DNA of 64,000 bases, taken from contig OZ020618.1 of assembly GCA_963971575.1 (NCBI GenBank), positions 28,510,540-28,574,539 of the forward strand. The letters are read 5' to 3'. Position numbers and translations under genes: made by a program. Positions 1 through 10,963 of the stretch are shown in pieces. Position 1 is the first letter of the stretch; each line of letters begins with the position of its first letter. Source of the stretch: Liopterus haemorrhoidalis. Its lineage: Eukaryota > Arthropoda > Insecta > Coleoptera > Dytiscidae. The notes below the pieces were generated by a model. The model searched no databases. It saw nothing but the letters and a program-made list of their open reading frames with translations, and had not been told where the DNA came from.

Positions 1-149
1 TTCTTCTGTATAAAATTGAATAAGTCTCATTTAGGTGTTTTATAATTTATTGAACTGGTCAGTTGAAGAGTGCAGGCCAACATTCTTGTTTTGTGTCATT
101 ACTTGTTGTAATTTGTCATTAGTATTTATTGTGTTAGTTCTCGAAAAGA

Positions 150-1289
150 AAATGAATAATTTTACTCATGACAAGAATTCTCGTGCTGAGGTAAATATGT
201 CCAGAAAACGGTACCCTACAAGAGAAGTTCCTGGTCCGTGATATTTTCGAAGACTGGAATTAAAACTCCTCGCTAATACTGCGGCATTTAAATGTAATTG
301 TAATCAGTAGCGGCTTTAAAGGGGAGGTCGGGCGAACGCCCAGGGCGCCAGGCTAGGATGGGCGGCGAACGGACATTTTTAGGTCATCACTTGTATTTTA
401 GAAGTGAGGACCTTTTTTTTAGGACATTACTTGTATTTGAGAAGTGAGGACCTTTCTTTTTTTTAGGACATCACTTGCATTATATAGAGTAATTAATTTG
501 TTTTTATGGGGGCGGCAAAAAAATCTCTCCCGGGGCGTTAGACTTGCTACGGCCGGCTCTGATCGTAATCGTAAGCAAAATCCAATGCACAACACTGAAT
601 TAGATGTTTTGGCGTATTTTTAAGCTAATCCGAACACTTCCATAAAAATGGCTGCTGCCGAATGCGGTTTAGGTGTTGGTACGGTGCACCACTTTTTAAA
701 TAAATTTCCCGACCATTGGTACCAATGGGCCTATTGAATGGCCTGCAAGGTCTCCGGATGTTTTTTGGATTTTTTCTTACGGGGTTTAGTCAAAGACAAA
801 GTGTACAACATTGTGCATCCAGATGCACAACATTTACAAAATAGTATCCAAGAGAGTATTGTTAATATCGACGGAAGAATATTAAATAAGTTAGGAATAA
901 TTTATTTAAAAGAACGTAATTATGCATAAATGAGAATGGGGGTAATTTTGAACAGTATTTATAAGCTTATAATAATTCATTTTAATAAAATTTAAATAAA
1001 TTTGATTTGCGTTTTTCTCGATTATTTTGTGATGTAAGGCTGTGACTTGTTTATATCGTTGAAAACAGAATGGAATACTCTATCGAATAAGTAAAAATAA
1101 AATGTTTGGTCCTATTTAAAATAAGAAAGTTGCACAACGAATTTTGAGACCCACTGGTCGAAATAAACAATTGCTACACTCATTGATATTTTCCTGTAAA
1201 ATAGTATTAGTTGTCTAATTTAAGCAACCTCGTAGCTCATATAGTTCACGAGATATCAATGGTGAGCAATTTAAAATGAACACCCTGTA
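150..1289 (+). pseudogene. Broken Tc1/mariner-type transposase, internally deleted
   Basis: Pieces of a DDE transposase of the kind common in insect genomes can be read in order. A helix-turn-helix N-terminal part runs about 150-300, including FRRLELKLLANTAAFK at about 243-290. It resumes at about 575-710 (AAECGLGVGTVHHFLNK). A C-terminal part follows at about 725-930, with WPARSPD in one frame and DFFLRGLVKDKVY in the next. The catalytic middle is missing and stops and frameshifts break the frame, so it is dead. A hAT MITE (305-561) sits inside the N-terminal part. Near 1281-1289 the sequence CACCCTGTA resembles the inverted terminus of such elements, so the right end is probably there; the left end was not found. 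Family assignment rests on remembered consensus motifs. Confidence 0.6.
305..561. mobile_element. hAT-type MITE, copy 1 of a three-copy family with internal hairpin minisatellite
   Basis: Non-coding element of 257 bp with ends CAGTAGCGGC and GGCCGGCTCTG. It is flanked by 8-bp near-identical duplications (attgtaat at 297-304, atcgtaat at 562-569). Inside are about 2.5 units of a 40-bp repeat of the type AGGTCATCACTT...AAGTGAGGACCT followed by a T run. Related copies lie at 19495-19742 and 55650-56046. The 8-bp duplication and CAG start point to hAT; no transposase is encoded. It interrupts the transposase relic around it. Confidence 0.8.
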
Positions 1290-1493
1290 TACTTGACTAA
1301 TACTTATTAAATCATAAAATGTAATATTTCTATATTTTTTTATTATTTTATTTGTAAACGTATGTGTAGTTAAAAAAATGTATGTCCACTTTTATAATGC
1401 TTTTCTTTCCCGAGAAAATTCAATTATTCTTCTGGTTGTAGCACTTCCATTAGAGGTTTCCACGAGCCGCCACTGCTCGGGAATTTAAGAATA

Positions 1494-2430
1494 GGGGATA
1501 CGCATAAAATTTGTATTTCCTTAAAACTACATTATTTTGATATGTTAATGTTAGTTATGTCACCTAACAAAACAAAAATCACATTTTAATTAATATTATA
1601 GCCAAATTTTTGAATTAAAATATTGTAAATTTGAAATAAGCCGACCACGGCGCGAAGGTTGCAGAGTAAAAACGACTGAGTATGACGTCAAACGATAGGG
1701 GTTTCACGTCACAGATACAGCTACAACATAATCTTTACACGTGTATATAGTATTGTTCGAGAGTTTTGTATTTGTTTTTAAACAATTTTTCACGCATTTA
1801 TTATTAAAATGGCAGATAAAGATTTTGTTAGGGCTCAGAGTGATAATTTACCCAACATTGATGCATTTATGCTCATGGAATATATGAAAAATAATGAATG
1901 CTACAGTGCTGAAGAAATACGTGGTGTCAAAGCAGACCTGTAAGTAATTTTTATTTTATATTCTATAACTTTATGTAAACAAACGCTGCAACTCTGTAAA
2001 ATGTAAATATTTATGTAATTTAGATGTCAGAATTTTACTACATTGTTTACATGAAGTTACAAAACGTTAGAGGCATAATTGAAATACTGCAATATAAGTT
2101 ATATATTTTAATATAAAATTTAATTCGGTAAACATGTATAAATTGTTTTTATAGAATTAAACTTTATTTTAATTAAAATCACTCTAACTTTACATAACCT
2201 ATAAAAGTTATACAAACAAATAAGTTCACAACAGACTATGTACGCCGGTAAGCTATTAGTGTCATGCGTCAGTTAGAAGGGGTATGACGTCACACGTCGT
2301 TTTCGCGCGCTACATACATTTATGATTTTTTAAGCCTTCAAATTAAAAAAAAAATTAAAAACTGTTTTTTATGTTTTTATGCAACAAGAGGAATATAATA
2401 AAAAAAATTAAAAAAATCATGCCTATCCCC
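1494..2430 (+). mobile_element. TA-flanked terminal-inverted-repeat element carrying one coding exon
   Basis: The ends are GGGGATACGCAT at 1494 and its near-perfect reverse complement at 2430, both flanked by TA (1492-1493 and 2431-2432). Subterminal sequences on both sides contain CRE-like TGACGTCA motifs (near 1683 and 2284) and GCGCGAA-type stretches in inverted order. The 937-bp interior holds one apparent first coding exon (1809-1939). TA target, G-run termini and a YqaJ/SWIM-like N-terminus together suggest the ISL2EU group. That link is inference. Confidence 0.6.
1809..1939 (+). CDS. Orphan first exon resembling the N-terminus of transposon-borne SWIM/YqaJ proteins
   Basis: An ATG opens 43 codons (MADKDFVRAQ..., with LPNIDAFMLMEYMKNN and EEIRGVK) and runs into a good splice donor, CT|GTAAGT, at 1940. 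No convincing second exon is visible before the right end of the host element. From memory, the pattern with LP-x-DAFM...EYxKNN...EIRG is how insect SWIM-zinc-finger/YqaJ-nuclease proteins carried by transposons begin. Only the first exon is kept, so this is probably a non-autonomous derivative rather than a gene. Alternatively it is a chance open frame with a donor-like site. Confidence 0.4.
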
Positions 2431-2434
2431 TATT

Positions 2435-3280
2435 GTCGGAACTAAGAAACTCTATACAGCCTTGCTCGTATGTTTTGTTGGTTGCTGACATTTTACTCTG
2501 AACTACAGGAACATAGGTGGGCAACCTAGTTTACAATTCAATCACAGTGGCGAATGAGAAGTAAGATTCGTTACACCATGTAAAAATTGATAAATTACTG
2601 ATGATATGGTAAAGATGATACAATTGTGACCTTGTGCCAAAAATTCAAGTTAAGACGAGGGGGACAATTCAAATATAAAAAATGTTACGGGCTTATTTCT
2701 AGGAGCCTTTATTGCATACCCATGAATACGGGAATTCGGAACCCTGTAGTTAGGCCCCTGGATATTAGTAATATTTAAAGTCCTGAACTTGTTTATTAGA
2801 ACCTGTGGTAGGGACACCCTATCAATTGGGCTAATAGGGCTGTTACCATAGGGCGCTGCGGCCCCGAGGGTGCCAAGCGTCGCTTATTGTTGAAACTAAA
2901 TCAGAAACTAAAGAAAAAACGTCCAAATTTAACCTAGAAGGAATAATGTTACATCCTGACAATGCATTTTCTCACTCAGCAAAAATAACCCGCGAAAAAA
3001 ATGTTTTTTACTAGTTTTGCCTGTACTAATTTTGCAGGAAAACAGTTCGTTTTATTTTTGAAGAGGATAAATATAATTCTTAAGACCGATGTCAAAACTG
3101 CTGTCAGCAAAATAAATTAAATTTTATGTCTTCCAATAAATATGCACACTAGTAATTAAACAAATAAAGATTTGTTTAGTTAATATTTAATACTAGGTTA
3201 TTACCCGTCAACAATGACGGATTTATAATATAAAAACTTCAATTGTTTATATGTGTATTTGGTTTTATTTTTTAACGTAT
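2435..3280. other. Intergenic, no gene seen
   Basis: No open frame of note. A short GC-rich patch near 2840-2885 resembles a decayed element. Otherwise AT-rich sequence. Confidence 0.5.
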
Positions 3281-3300
3281 CTTAATTTCATCGTCGGTCA

Positions 3301-3405
3301 GCGAATCACGGGCCAGTATATCACCCGTTAGCCAATCACGGGAGAGGGTGTCACCTGTCAGCCAATCATGAGACAGGGTGTTCCCAGTTAGCCAATCACG
3401 AAACT
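3301..3405. repeat. 30-bp tandem minisatellite containing CCAAT
   Basis: The unit beginning GCCAATCACG starts at 3301, 3331, 3361 and 3391, a period of exactly 30. Three of the four units carry CCAAT; the first reads CGAAT. The units have diverged by several substitutions. No gene lies nearby that the CCAAT boxes could serve. Confidence 0.85.
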
Positions 3406-3582
3406 TAGGAAAAATTGACGTCAAAATGTTACCGACACTACATACGGACACTTGCTAATTATTATAGTCTAATTAGTGAACTTATTTATTCATGAACTTT
3501 TTAAGATGGGGAAACGATTCTTTTTTACTTAGTACATTACATTTATATTGTTAAAACTAAAAATAATTTGAGATGTTAATTT

Positions 3583-4000
3583 ATGCCTACAAAACCCATT
3601 TATGTATGTAATAATATTCGTAGATTCTTAGAGAATAAATCTGCAAAATATTGTTCATATCGGTCAAAGGATATAACAGTGTCTAAAGTTTCTTTTTTAG
3701 GCCTACAAAATCCTAGATATTTCTATATATAATTATATATAGAAATATTTATATTATTATTATTGTTCATATCGGTCAAAGGATATAGGATTGTCTACAG
3801 TTTCTTGTTAATACCTACGAAATCCTAGACATTTATGTATTCGTAGATACTTAGAGAATTAATCTGCAAAATACTGTTCATATCGGTCGAAAGATATAGG
3901 AGTATCCTAGGGTTTCTTGTTTATGCCTACGAAATCCTAGACATTTCTATATGTTATTTTATCCGCAGATTCTTAGAAAATAAATCTGCAAAATATATAT
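3583..4000. repeat. Tandem repeat, about 112-bp spacing
   Basis: The motif GTTCATATCGGTC recurs at about 3653, 3764 and 3876. It is followed each time by a GTTTCTT stretch and CCTACRAAATCCTAGA; the segment AGATTCTTAGAGAATAAA recurs between some units. Units vary in length and content. Non-coding. Confidence 0.75.
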
Positions 4001-4204
4001 CTTATTAATATTTTCACTTTAAACCTTACATTTAACTTAAATTTAATAAAAATTCATACATCCCATGGCTGCGTTCACTCTCAACACAAGAAAAAATTGA
4101 AAATTTGTTTTAAATTATATGTTTGTTTAGTAAATATATTTTAAATCTTTTATTCCTGTATCTTTCCTAAAAAAAAGCAATTATTTCTACAATAGAATAA
4201 TCCA

Positions 4205-5137
4205 TAGGTTGTTTCTTTGGTTTAAGCGAAACTAGATTTAGAAATCTACTAATTTTTATCGATTAAATGAGGCATTTAAGTGGGCTTAGCAAAGTCCACT
4301 TCAATCAACAAAAGTGAGCTCGTGACAATTACAAAAAGAAAAATTCCATTTAGTTCCGCTTAAGGCTACGTATAACCCCTAGAGGTTACCAATTTCTTAT
4401 ACAAAACTAACAATCTGAAATAAAATTAGTATTAATTTATACATCAATTTTTGCACCGAATTTTTATCTATCTAATAAGATATTTTTAATTGTAGAAATA
4501 TTTATTGTAAAAATATTATCGCTCAATAATTTAATAATTGATATCAGCAACATTGTACTGTAATTTTTTAAATCTATTTATGAGTTTCAAATAATTTTTA
4601 TATTTATATAGTTTTGTGTAGAAATGTTCAAATAATACGTCAACATTTTTTCGACTTGATTACTTATAGTTTAGAACCTTCGTCGAAAAATATTATACTT
4701 GATGATAATGGAATGCCACTTGGTACACGTATTCTTCACAAAAATTAAATTATTTTTATCCGTTACACCTATTTTGAGAACCGCAGCAGATTCAAGATGA
4801 CGCCAAATATAGACTACCAAGTACAATAACTATAAGTAGTTTTCACAATAGAACATAATAGCTAAAACCCTTTTGTAGAATGAAGCCTTAGCTACAATTT
4901 GCCGCATCGTACGCTAATATGCGTCGACTGGTTTACAAGATGGCGTCTATAATGCAATTTGCTTAATTACAATTACATGACAGTTTTTTCTCAAATTTAA
5001 AATATCCTATTAGATAGATAAAAATTCGCTGCAAATATTGATATATAGATTGTTATTAATTTTATTTCCGATTATTAGTTTTGTATAAGAAACTATAGGG
5101 AACTATAGGGTTGTGCGCCACCTTAAACGTTTGTTAT
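4205..5137. mobile_element. MITE of the GGAACTA family, split by a piggyBac-like MITE
   Basis: The left end (GTTTCTTTGGTTTAAGCGAA) is at about 4207. The inverted right end TTTAGTTCCGC is at 4350-4359 and its continuation acgtttg comes only after 5126. Intact relatives read GTTCCGCTTAAACGTTTGG, so the 4364-5122 insert split a TTAA inside this right end. About nine related copies lie in the window (e.g. 21391-21571, 27674-27860, 46881-47063, 58848-59221). Confidence 0.75.
4364..5122. mobile_element. piggyBac-like MITE with long inverted repeats, TTAA target
   Basis: The element is 759 bp, flanked by TTAA at 4360-4363 and 5123-5126. Its ends (GGCTACGTATAACCCCTA and, inverted, GGTGGCGCACAACCCTAT) continue as degenerate inverted repeats of about 130 bp. 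The inner part includes AATTTTTATCTATCTAATA on both arms. It encodes no transposase. TTAA targeting is the basis for piggyBac-like; other TTAA-using groups such as Kolobok are possible. A shorter relative lies at 29581-30030. Confidence 0.75.
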
Positions 5138-5867
5138 ATGCATCGCTTATGTTAAAATTTACCAGTACATGGCGGTCAGTTGCTGTATGTCGCCACTGTG
5201 ATAAATAAACCACTTTATAATGCACTAGTTATATTGATAATTTGGCTTAATTTAACCGAAATTGTATCTCTTGTAGTTTTAGAGACCCGGTATATGAGAT
5301 CGTCATTTTTAGTAAAAATGCCCGCATAAGTATTGTAAGCGGTTGGGGCATTTGATATGAAAATAAATAGTACCACCAAAGATAATATAGTACTTATTAT
5401 CTTTGCTACTACGCAAAAATATTTAACTGTAGTTGATGCACTTAATATAATTTGTTGTTTGCAAATAATAACAATAACAAAAAATAATAACAATTGATAA
5501 TGGATCAGTAGATAATAATTGATCTGTTTGATTAAAAAATTGATTGCAAAATAATATCAACAATAACAAAATGAATCACTAACTCGTAATAAATCGTAAT
5601 AATTGGTGAAATCATTTATAACTTTATACAAGCCTAACAATATTACGAGTTCTTTATATTTATCCTTTTGTTTACTCAACGGATAACGTTTATTCAAACA
5701 AAAAAACAAAAATGATATGAAGAATGAATTTCCATCCATTTCAGGATTCTGTAGGTATTTAGTTAGTGAAAGAAGTCAACAAAAAGCCCGAATGCTGATT
5801 ATCTGGCACAATAAGGGACAGAGTAGCCAGAGCTACCGATTTATCGGTAGATCTATTGATTTTTCAA

Positions 5868-6590
5868 GCAAGTACTGTTTGAACTTATTACATATGTTAT
5901 AGTGTTGAATTTTTGTTAGAATGTCGATAGAAGTTGTGAAAAACTATAAAGTAGAACAAACTGTAGTGTTTTTGGCTGTCATTCAAGACAGGACAAAGAT
6001 AGGCATCTTCGTTTTTTTTCTTTTGGTTATGGACAGGAGGAAGGCATGGGAATTTATTTATGAGTTAAAAAGTAACTGATACTATGCGAGTCTGTTCATT
6101 AAATTTGTCGCAGAAAAACAAAACTGAACTAATATGTTGGCACCTGCATGTAGCATATTTAACTTTTAGCTGCTCCTTTGCAACTAAAACTAATTTTATT
6201 TCATTAGGCAATGAACATAATGCACTTGTTTGCAAACAGAATCCATATATTGTAAATTCAGATGACCGACACTCAGATGTACCACATAAAATTACGTGCC
6301 CGACATTTAACACCTGCTCAACTACAAATTACACTTTATTAAATCTACTGAAATTAAACTTTAAATACTGTAATTTGATGCCCACCTTCTGTTATGCACC
6401 TCCATATTTATGTAGCGCTTAAAAATTAAAAAAAATCGCTAATATTTACTCGCATTTTCATAAAATAAATATGTACTGTGCTTAAATTAACCTGTTCGCT
6501 ATTAGCATATTGACAGCTGAATACTAGAGACAACAGCCATATTGCCTTGGAGCACAGCGCCGCCTCCGGTAATGTCACTTCTCAATAGCG
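5868..6590. repeat. Dispersed repeat, copy 1 of an inverted pair
   Basis: About 720 bp matching 31363-32150 in reverse orientation with high similarity. Shared landmarks include TTACATATGTTATAGT, GGCTGTCATTCAAGACAGG, CACATAAAATTACGTGCCC and CCTGTTCGCTATTAGCATAT. Short open frames in it match between copies but carry no domain I recognise. Unclassified repeat. Confidence 0.75.
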
Positions 6591-7069
6591 TATTCGATTG
6601 GGTGCTCTACTATGCACTCAGGTCACTCGGCGAACAAGTTTCGTATTCGATTGGCCGAGCAGTCGCTCTAGAGTCGTTAAAATTTCGTATTCGATTGGGA
6701 AGGTCACTGCTCTGAGAGTGCTCGCAGAGCTCTTTTTGTTGCTCTAGCTAAAGAGTCAGAGCAGCGTCGAGCAATATGGCGCAAAGCGCTATTTCAAAGC
6801 TAGTATGTTTATTAGAACTAATTGAATCTTCATCAAGTAGTGATGTATCTTTTTGTATAATAATTCAAATTAGGATATTAAAAGACATAAAATAATTTTG
6901 AAAAAGTAATATTTGCTAATATAAATAAACAGAAAACAAATAAATTATTGAAATCACAAAAAAATTAAATAAAATAAAAATTATTCATAAAATACTATTA
7001 ACAACCTGCACAGTTTATGCAAGGAAGTCACTGTATTTTTAAATAATTAATAATAACAATAATAAAAAC

Positions 7070-8194
7070 TAGTGGCGCAGCCAAGGGGGGGGGCGACGGG
7101 CCTGGGCCCCTCCCAGGACTAGCAGATTACACGGCGCTACCCGGGGAGTTGAAAATAAAATTTAACCACAACAGTACTCGATTCAGATAAGATAAAGTGG
7201 AAATCTGACTTCGGTATAACCTTCAGAATGTAATTGTAAAATGACACCTCAAACGTGAAATAGAGTAAAAGTAGTAGAAATATAATAAAGAGAGTAGTTT
7301 TGGAGACAATAGCGCTCTTAAAATCGGTATTTGGTTTTATTTTGTAGATAAATGTGAATATCAATATCTTCTTAGGTATTTTTGAAATTATAATGTTTTA
7401 CACACAAAAAGGACTGATATAAGTTGTACTGAACAACAGTGGCGTATTAAGATGGGGGGGGGGGGGGGGACACAAGCCTCCTCTGAGGGTCTAATGAAAT
7501 GAAAATTTAACAATTTTATCATAATCGTACAGCAAAATAACTTATGTATTTTACAATAATAATAAGCTATATTTTATTATGATTAGTGTTGAAATTAACA
7601 GAAAATGTACATTTACATGTTATTTTTAGGTTTTCTTAGGTATAATCAAGAAATCTTTATTCCGTCACATGAGTCTGTTCGTTCTGTACAAATTGTGGCC
7701 AAGCGGCTGATTTAGAGAACTGAACATAAGGAAGAGAAATATTGAGACTTCAAAAATATATCCCGCGAAAAATATAAATATGTATTTATCGAAGAAAAAA
7801 TCAAATGAAAATTTTAACAAATACATTTTTTTATCAACAAATAATGGAATTATTATTTGATATAAACATTAAACATCTATATCCAACAGCAGGGGTGTCG
7901 AACTGATTTGGGTCGCAGTTTATTTTACATACAAAATGATAAGCAGTGACGGAATTTTAAATATCGCGCAGGGTTTCTTAACATTTTTTTACTTTTTTTG
8001 TCTTTGCGAAAGTCCGCCACTGGGAAGAGAGTATATTTTACATTTTTAATTATATTTTTCCCCTAAATAAGCTTAAGTGATTTTGATTACCGCTTCAGGG
8101 GCCATAAAAAATAAGGTTCAGGGCCGTATGCGGCTCGCGTGCCCTCGAAATTTGATTCTGCCCTCCCCAAGACAAAATCCTGGCTGCGCCACTG
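7070..8194. mobile_element. hAT-type element with CAGTGGCGCAGCCA ends
   Basis: The ends TAGTGGCGCAGCCA (left) and, inverted, CAGTGGCGCAGCCA (right) are flanked by a perfect 8-bp duplication, ataaaaac at 7062-7069 and 8195-8202. Length is 1125 bp with no transposase open frame. The interior has a long G run near 7456-7468 and smaller hAT-like ends (CAGGGGTGTCGAACTG near 7890, CAGTGACGG near 7945, CGCCACTG near 8013), suggesting further nested remnants. Confidence 0.8.
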
Positions 8195-8239
8195 ATAAAA
8201 ACATATACGATTGGGAGTAGCTCTAGCGCACTCGTTATA

Positions 8240-8879
8240 CCCTTTTCACACTAGATCTTTAAGACGAGTGAACTTAAAGTTCACCGATGTTTAAGATCGG
8301 TATGCTTTCACACTTGATGTTTAAATCTCTGGTGCTGTCATCAGCTACAGTAATTTTGTCCTTAAGTTACCGTCATGAAATTACCAGTTTTGAACTGTCT
8401 GCGCAGACGCACATTTTGAATTATTATAAACAATTAAGGATATAATATATTCATAATAATTTATAAATATTTATAATATAATATATTCATTTCATTCTAC
8501 AATAAAGGCACTACAATAAAGAATATATTACACCTGTATTAACATGTAAGTCGATACATTTTATCTCAATTATTGTAGCTCTGTATGTTATTAAACACAT
8601 TATTAAAATAAATAATTTTATTATAACAATAAGTATAAACTTCTTATAACGTCAATATAATACAGTATTCTTGTTTATGATAATATAAAATGTTGACAGC
8701 ACAAATTCAAGGAGTATTTTTTTATAATGGAAATTAAGTTGGCGATGCGGGCGAAGTTTAAGACGCAGATCTCTGTCTTAAACATCGGTCGTGTTTAAAC
8801 GTGGCCGAACGGTTTCACATTAGCGTTTAAAGATACATTCACTTTAACATCCGATCTTAAAGATCTAGTGTGAAAAGGG
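8240..8879. mobile_element. TA-flanked MITE with CCCTTTTCACACTAGATC ends
   Basis: The 640-bp element has about 25-bp terminal inverted repeats beginning CCCTTTTCACACTAGATC, flanked by TA at 8238-8239 and 8880-8881. A GATGTTTAAGATCGG-like motif repeats several times in direct and inverted order near both ends. That is an arrangement typical of transposase binding arrays. No coding sequence. TA target with C/G-run termini fits ISL2EU/Harbinger-like or Tc1/mariner groups; undecided. Confidence 0.65.
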
Positions 8880-9115
8880 TATTAGGAAAACTTGGATCGA
8901 GCATGACGTCATTTGCTCGCTCGCAGAATTCCAGAGTGTCCAATCGAATACGATACTAGAGTAACAGCAGTGATGGCATCCTAAATTTTCAGGAAGCGGT
9001 TCTATAAAGTGATGTGATATCTAGGAACCTATTCTGTATTTTTAAGAGTGAAAACAAATCACTTACTTCCGTTTATTGACAATTTTAAGAGCGTATTATT
9101 AATATCCTATAAAAT

Positions 9116-9371
9116 TATTATTATTATTATTATATTATTTATTTTACATCGGCCTTTATTTCTGCAACGAGGCTAATCGCCGATGCCAGGGGGCGAGCTC
9201 CTACACCTGGATGAAGGGTGAATGATTGTGAAAATGAGAGTAATGTAAACATATTATTCTCGCCCGAATAATATCACCAACGAAGCAGGCTCGAACCACA
9301 GACCGGACAGTCGTACTGGGTTCCCACCAGTACAAACCGCACGACTAAATGCGCTCGGCCACCACGTTGGC
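9116..9371 (-). mobile_element. tRNA-derived SINE, family 1, with 17-bp target duplication
   Basis: Read on the minus strand, a tRNA-like head contains a pol III A box (TGGCCGAGCG) and a B box (GGTTCGAGCC). It is followed by a body and an AT-rich tail near 9116-9140. Flanking direct repeats TTAATATCCTATAAAAT lie at 9099-9115 and 9372-9388. The head resembles a tRNA with a long variable arm (Ser/Leu type). A second copy is at 52085-52341. Confidence 0.85.
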
Positions 9372-9711
9372 TTAATATCCTATAAAATATATATATATAT
9401 ATAACATTTGCAACACTGCAGGCCACGGCGCACGATTCAAAATTGAAGTCAGAGCCTAAGGTTTCAATAATTTTAAGAAACGGTTCGCGCGAACCCGTAG
9501 TATGCCATCACTGAGTAACAGTGCAACATGGATATATTATAGGATTTATTTTATTATTTTAAAAACTAAACTTGATAATTGTACAATGAATAAACTATCG
9601 TGTATGTTCAGTCTATCATCATCATCCTCATCATTATCACATCAGCGCGACAGTCCGAGGTAAGTCTAGGCATCCTGTTTTATGACCATGTTTTCAATCT
9701 GTGTACATTCT

Positions 9712-9991
9712 ATCGTAGTTCTTTTTCATACTCTCTAATGGGTTCTCCTAATAACACTATCCTTTTTTTACTTAGCGAGATTTCCCGCTAGTCGTTGAAA
9801 ACGTGGTACAAACAGTTATTCGTTTTCCCTGATACTTTTTCCATTTATTTGAATAAATTATCAATAAAAGAATACAACATTAAGCATAATATTTTGGATT
9901 CATTAACATATTTGAGACTTTTATCAAATTTGTCAACAACGTTCCCATTTTCCATAAGAGCAATACTACATTCTAACATTTGAACGGACTA
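9712..9991. mobile_element. MITE related to 30789-31159, left end missing
   Basis: It shares GTTCTTTTTCATACTCTCTA, GGTTCTCCTAATAAC and the right terminus CATTCTAACATTTGAACG with copies at 30789-31159 and, inverted, about 57678-58011. The expected left terminus is replaced by TCA-rich sequence near 9616-9640. Non-coding; short open frames here are not conserved genes. Confidence 0.6.
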
Positions 9992-10003
9992 TAAAATATG
10001 ATT

Positions 10004-10580
10004 GAGTTGCCGTGGTAAGACGGTTGTCTACGGAGCACGGGGATCACGGGGAAGCTAATATTTATAAATCAAACTGGATTTTTCGGAACCGTAAAATATA
10101 GACTAAATATGTTCGAATCAATTTGGTTTTTTTTAAAACTTCTAGATATGAAAGAAAAATTTTGATTTATTTTTGATTTTCAATTTTACAGTGCTAAACT
10201 TTTTTTTTTTAACTTCACATCACTGTTACTCAGTAAATGAATAAAAATTACAAATGTTAACACTGGACCACTCTATATTGTAATTTTATCTTTAAAATAA
10301 GCCCTTGTCTGTGAAAAGTGATTAATATTTATTACCAATTTTGATTTTACAGATAATTTTGTAGAAATAATATTTTTTTTTTACCATCAAAAAATTATGT
10401 TAATAATCATTAATGTAATAATAATAATGTGTGAAGAAGTTTCTCTTCAATCCCCCCTGCTACGCCTCTGACCCTCATTGTAGACCGGTGGTTCTCAACA
10501 TTTTTTTTTGACTTACCCCTTGGCGTGTCAGAAATTTATTAAGCACCCCTAAAATTATAGTAGGGGAGATAAATCGGATA
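10004..10580. other. Intergenic with SINE head fragment
   Basis: At 10006-10050 the sequence GTTGCCGTGG...GGTAAGACGGTTGTCTACGG matches the head of the SINE at 59248-59567. Near 10488, GGTGGTTCTCAACATT resembles a hAT-type terminus. The rest is AT-rich with no gene. Confidence 0.45.
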
Positions 10581-10606
10581 TTCAAAAAATTATTAGTAAA
10601 ATAAAA

Positions 10607-10827
10607 AGTAATTGTAGATTCAGCCCTTTAGGGGTTGATAGGGGTAGGATAAAATTCTGATATACGTTTTTCGGCATTTGCATGGGTAGACTTTATAAGT
10701 AAATAGCAAGTCGATATCTTATTAGTCCTAAGAGATATTAATCAATCCTTTAAATCACATGACACACCCTTTTCACCCTTTACTGATAAAATTTAAACAA
10801 ACTGTCAAAACCATTTCGAGATATTTT
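10607..10827. repeat. Left remnant of the 291-bp tandem array
   Basis: About 220 bp with the same landmarks as the array at 16198-17818 (CCTTTAGGGGTTGAT, TTTTTCGGCATTTG, AAGTCGATATCTTA, CCATTTCGAGATATTTT). It is cut off from the rest of the array by the LINE at 10828-16197. Confidence 0.8.
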
Positions 10828-10963
10828 TTATTTTTTTTTTAATTAAAGTTTATTTAGGGGTGCTTCAGCTGCCATGGCTATTAGCACCCACTCAGTTTTA
10901 TATACATTATATATACATACATTTTTGTTTCTTACATTACTATATACAATTATTACATGAATA

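Larger units (their letters stand above)
6592..8960. mobile_element. Older element with TATTCGATTGG motifs, carrying two nested elements
   Basis: CGTATTCGATTGG occurs three times between 6592 and 6700 (about 6593, 6645, 6685) and once inverted at about 8938-8951 (CCAATCGAATACG). Between these lie a hAT element (7070-8194) and a TA-flanked MITE (8240-8879). I infer that the motifs mark an older repeat split by both. Its true ends and class are not clear. Confidence 0.4.

Noticed and set aside
3301..3405. CRISPR-like array because of regular 30-bp spacing
   Set aside because: No unique spacers between conserved repeats; the whole unit repeats, and this is a eukaryotic genome.
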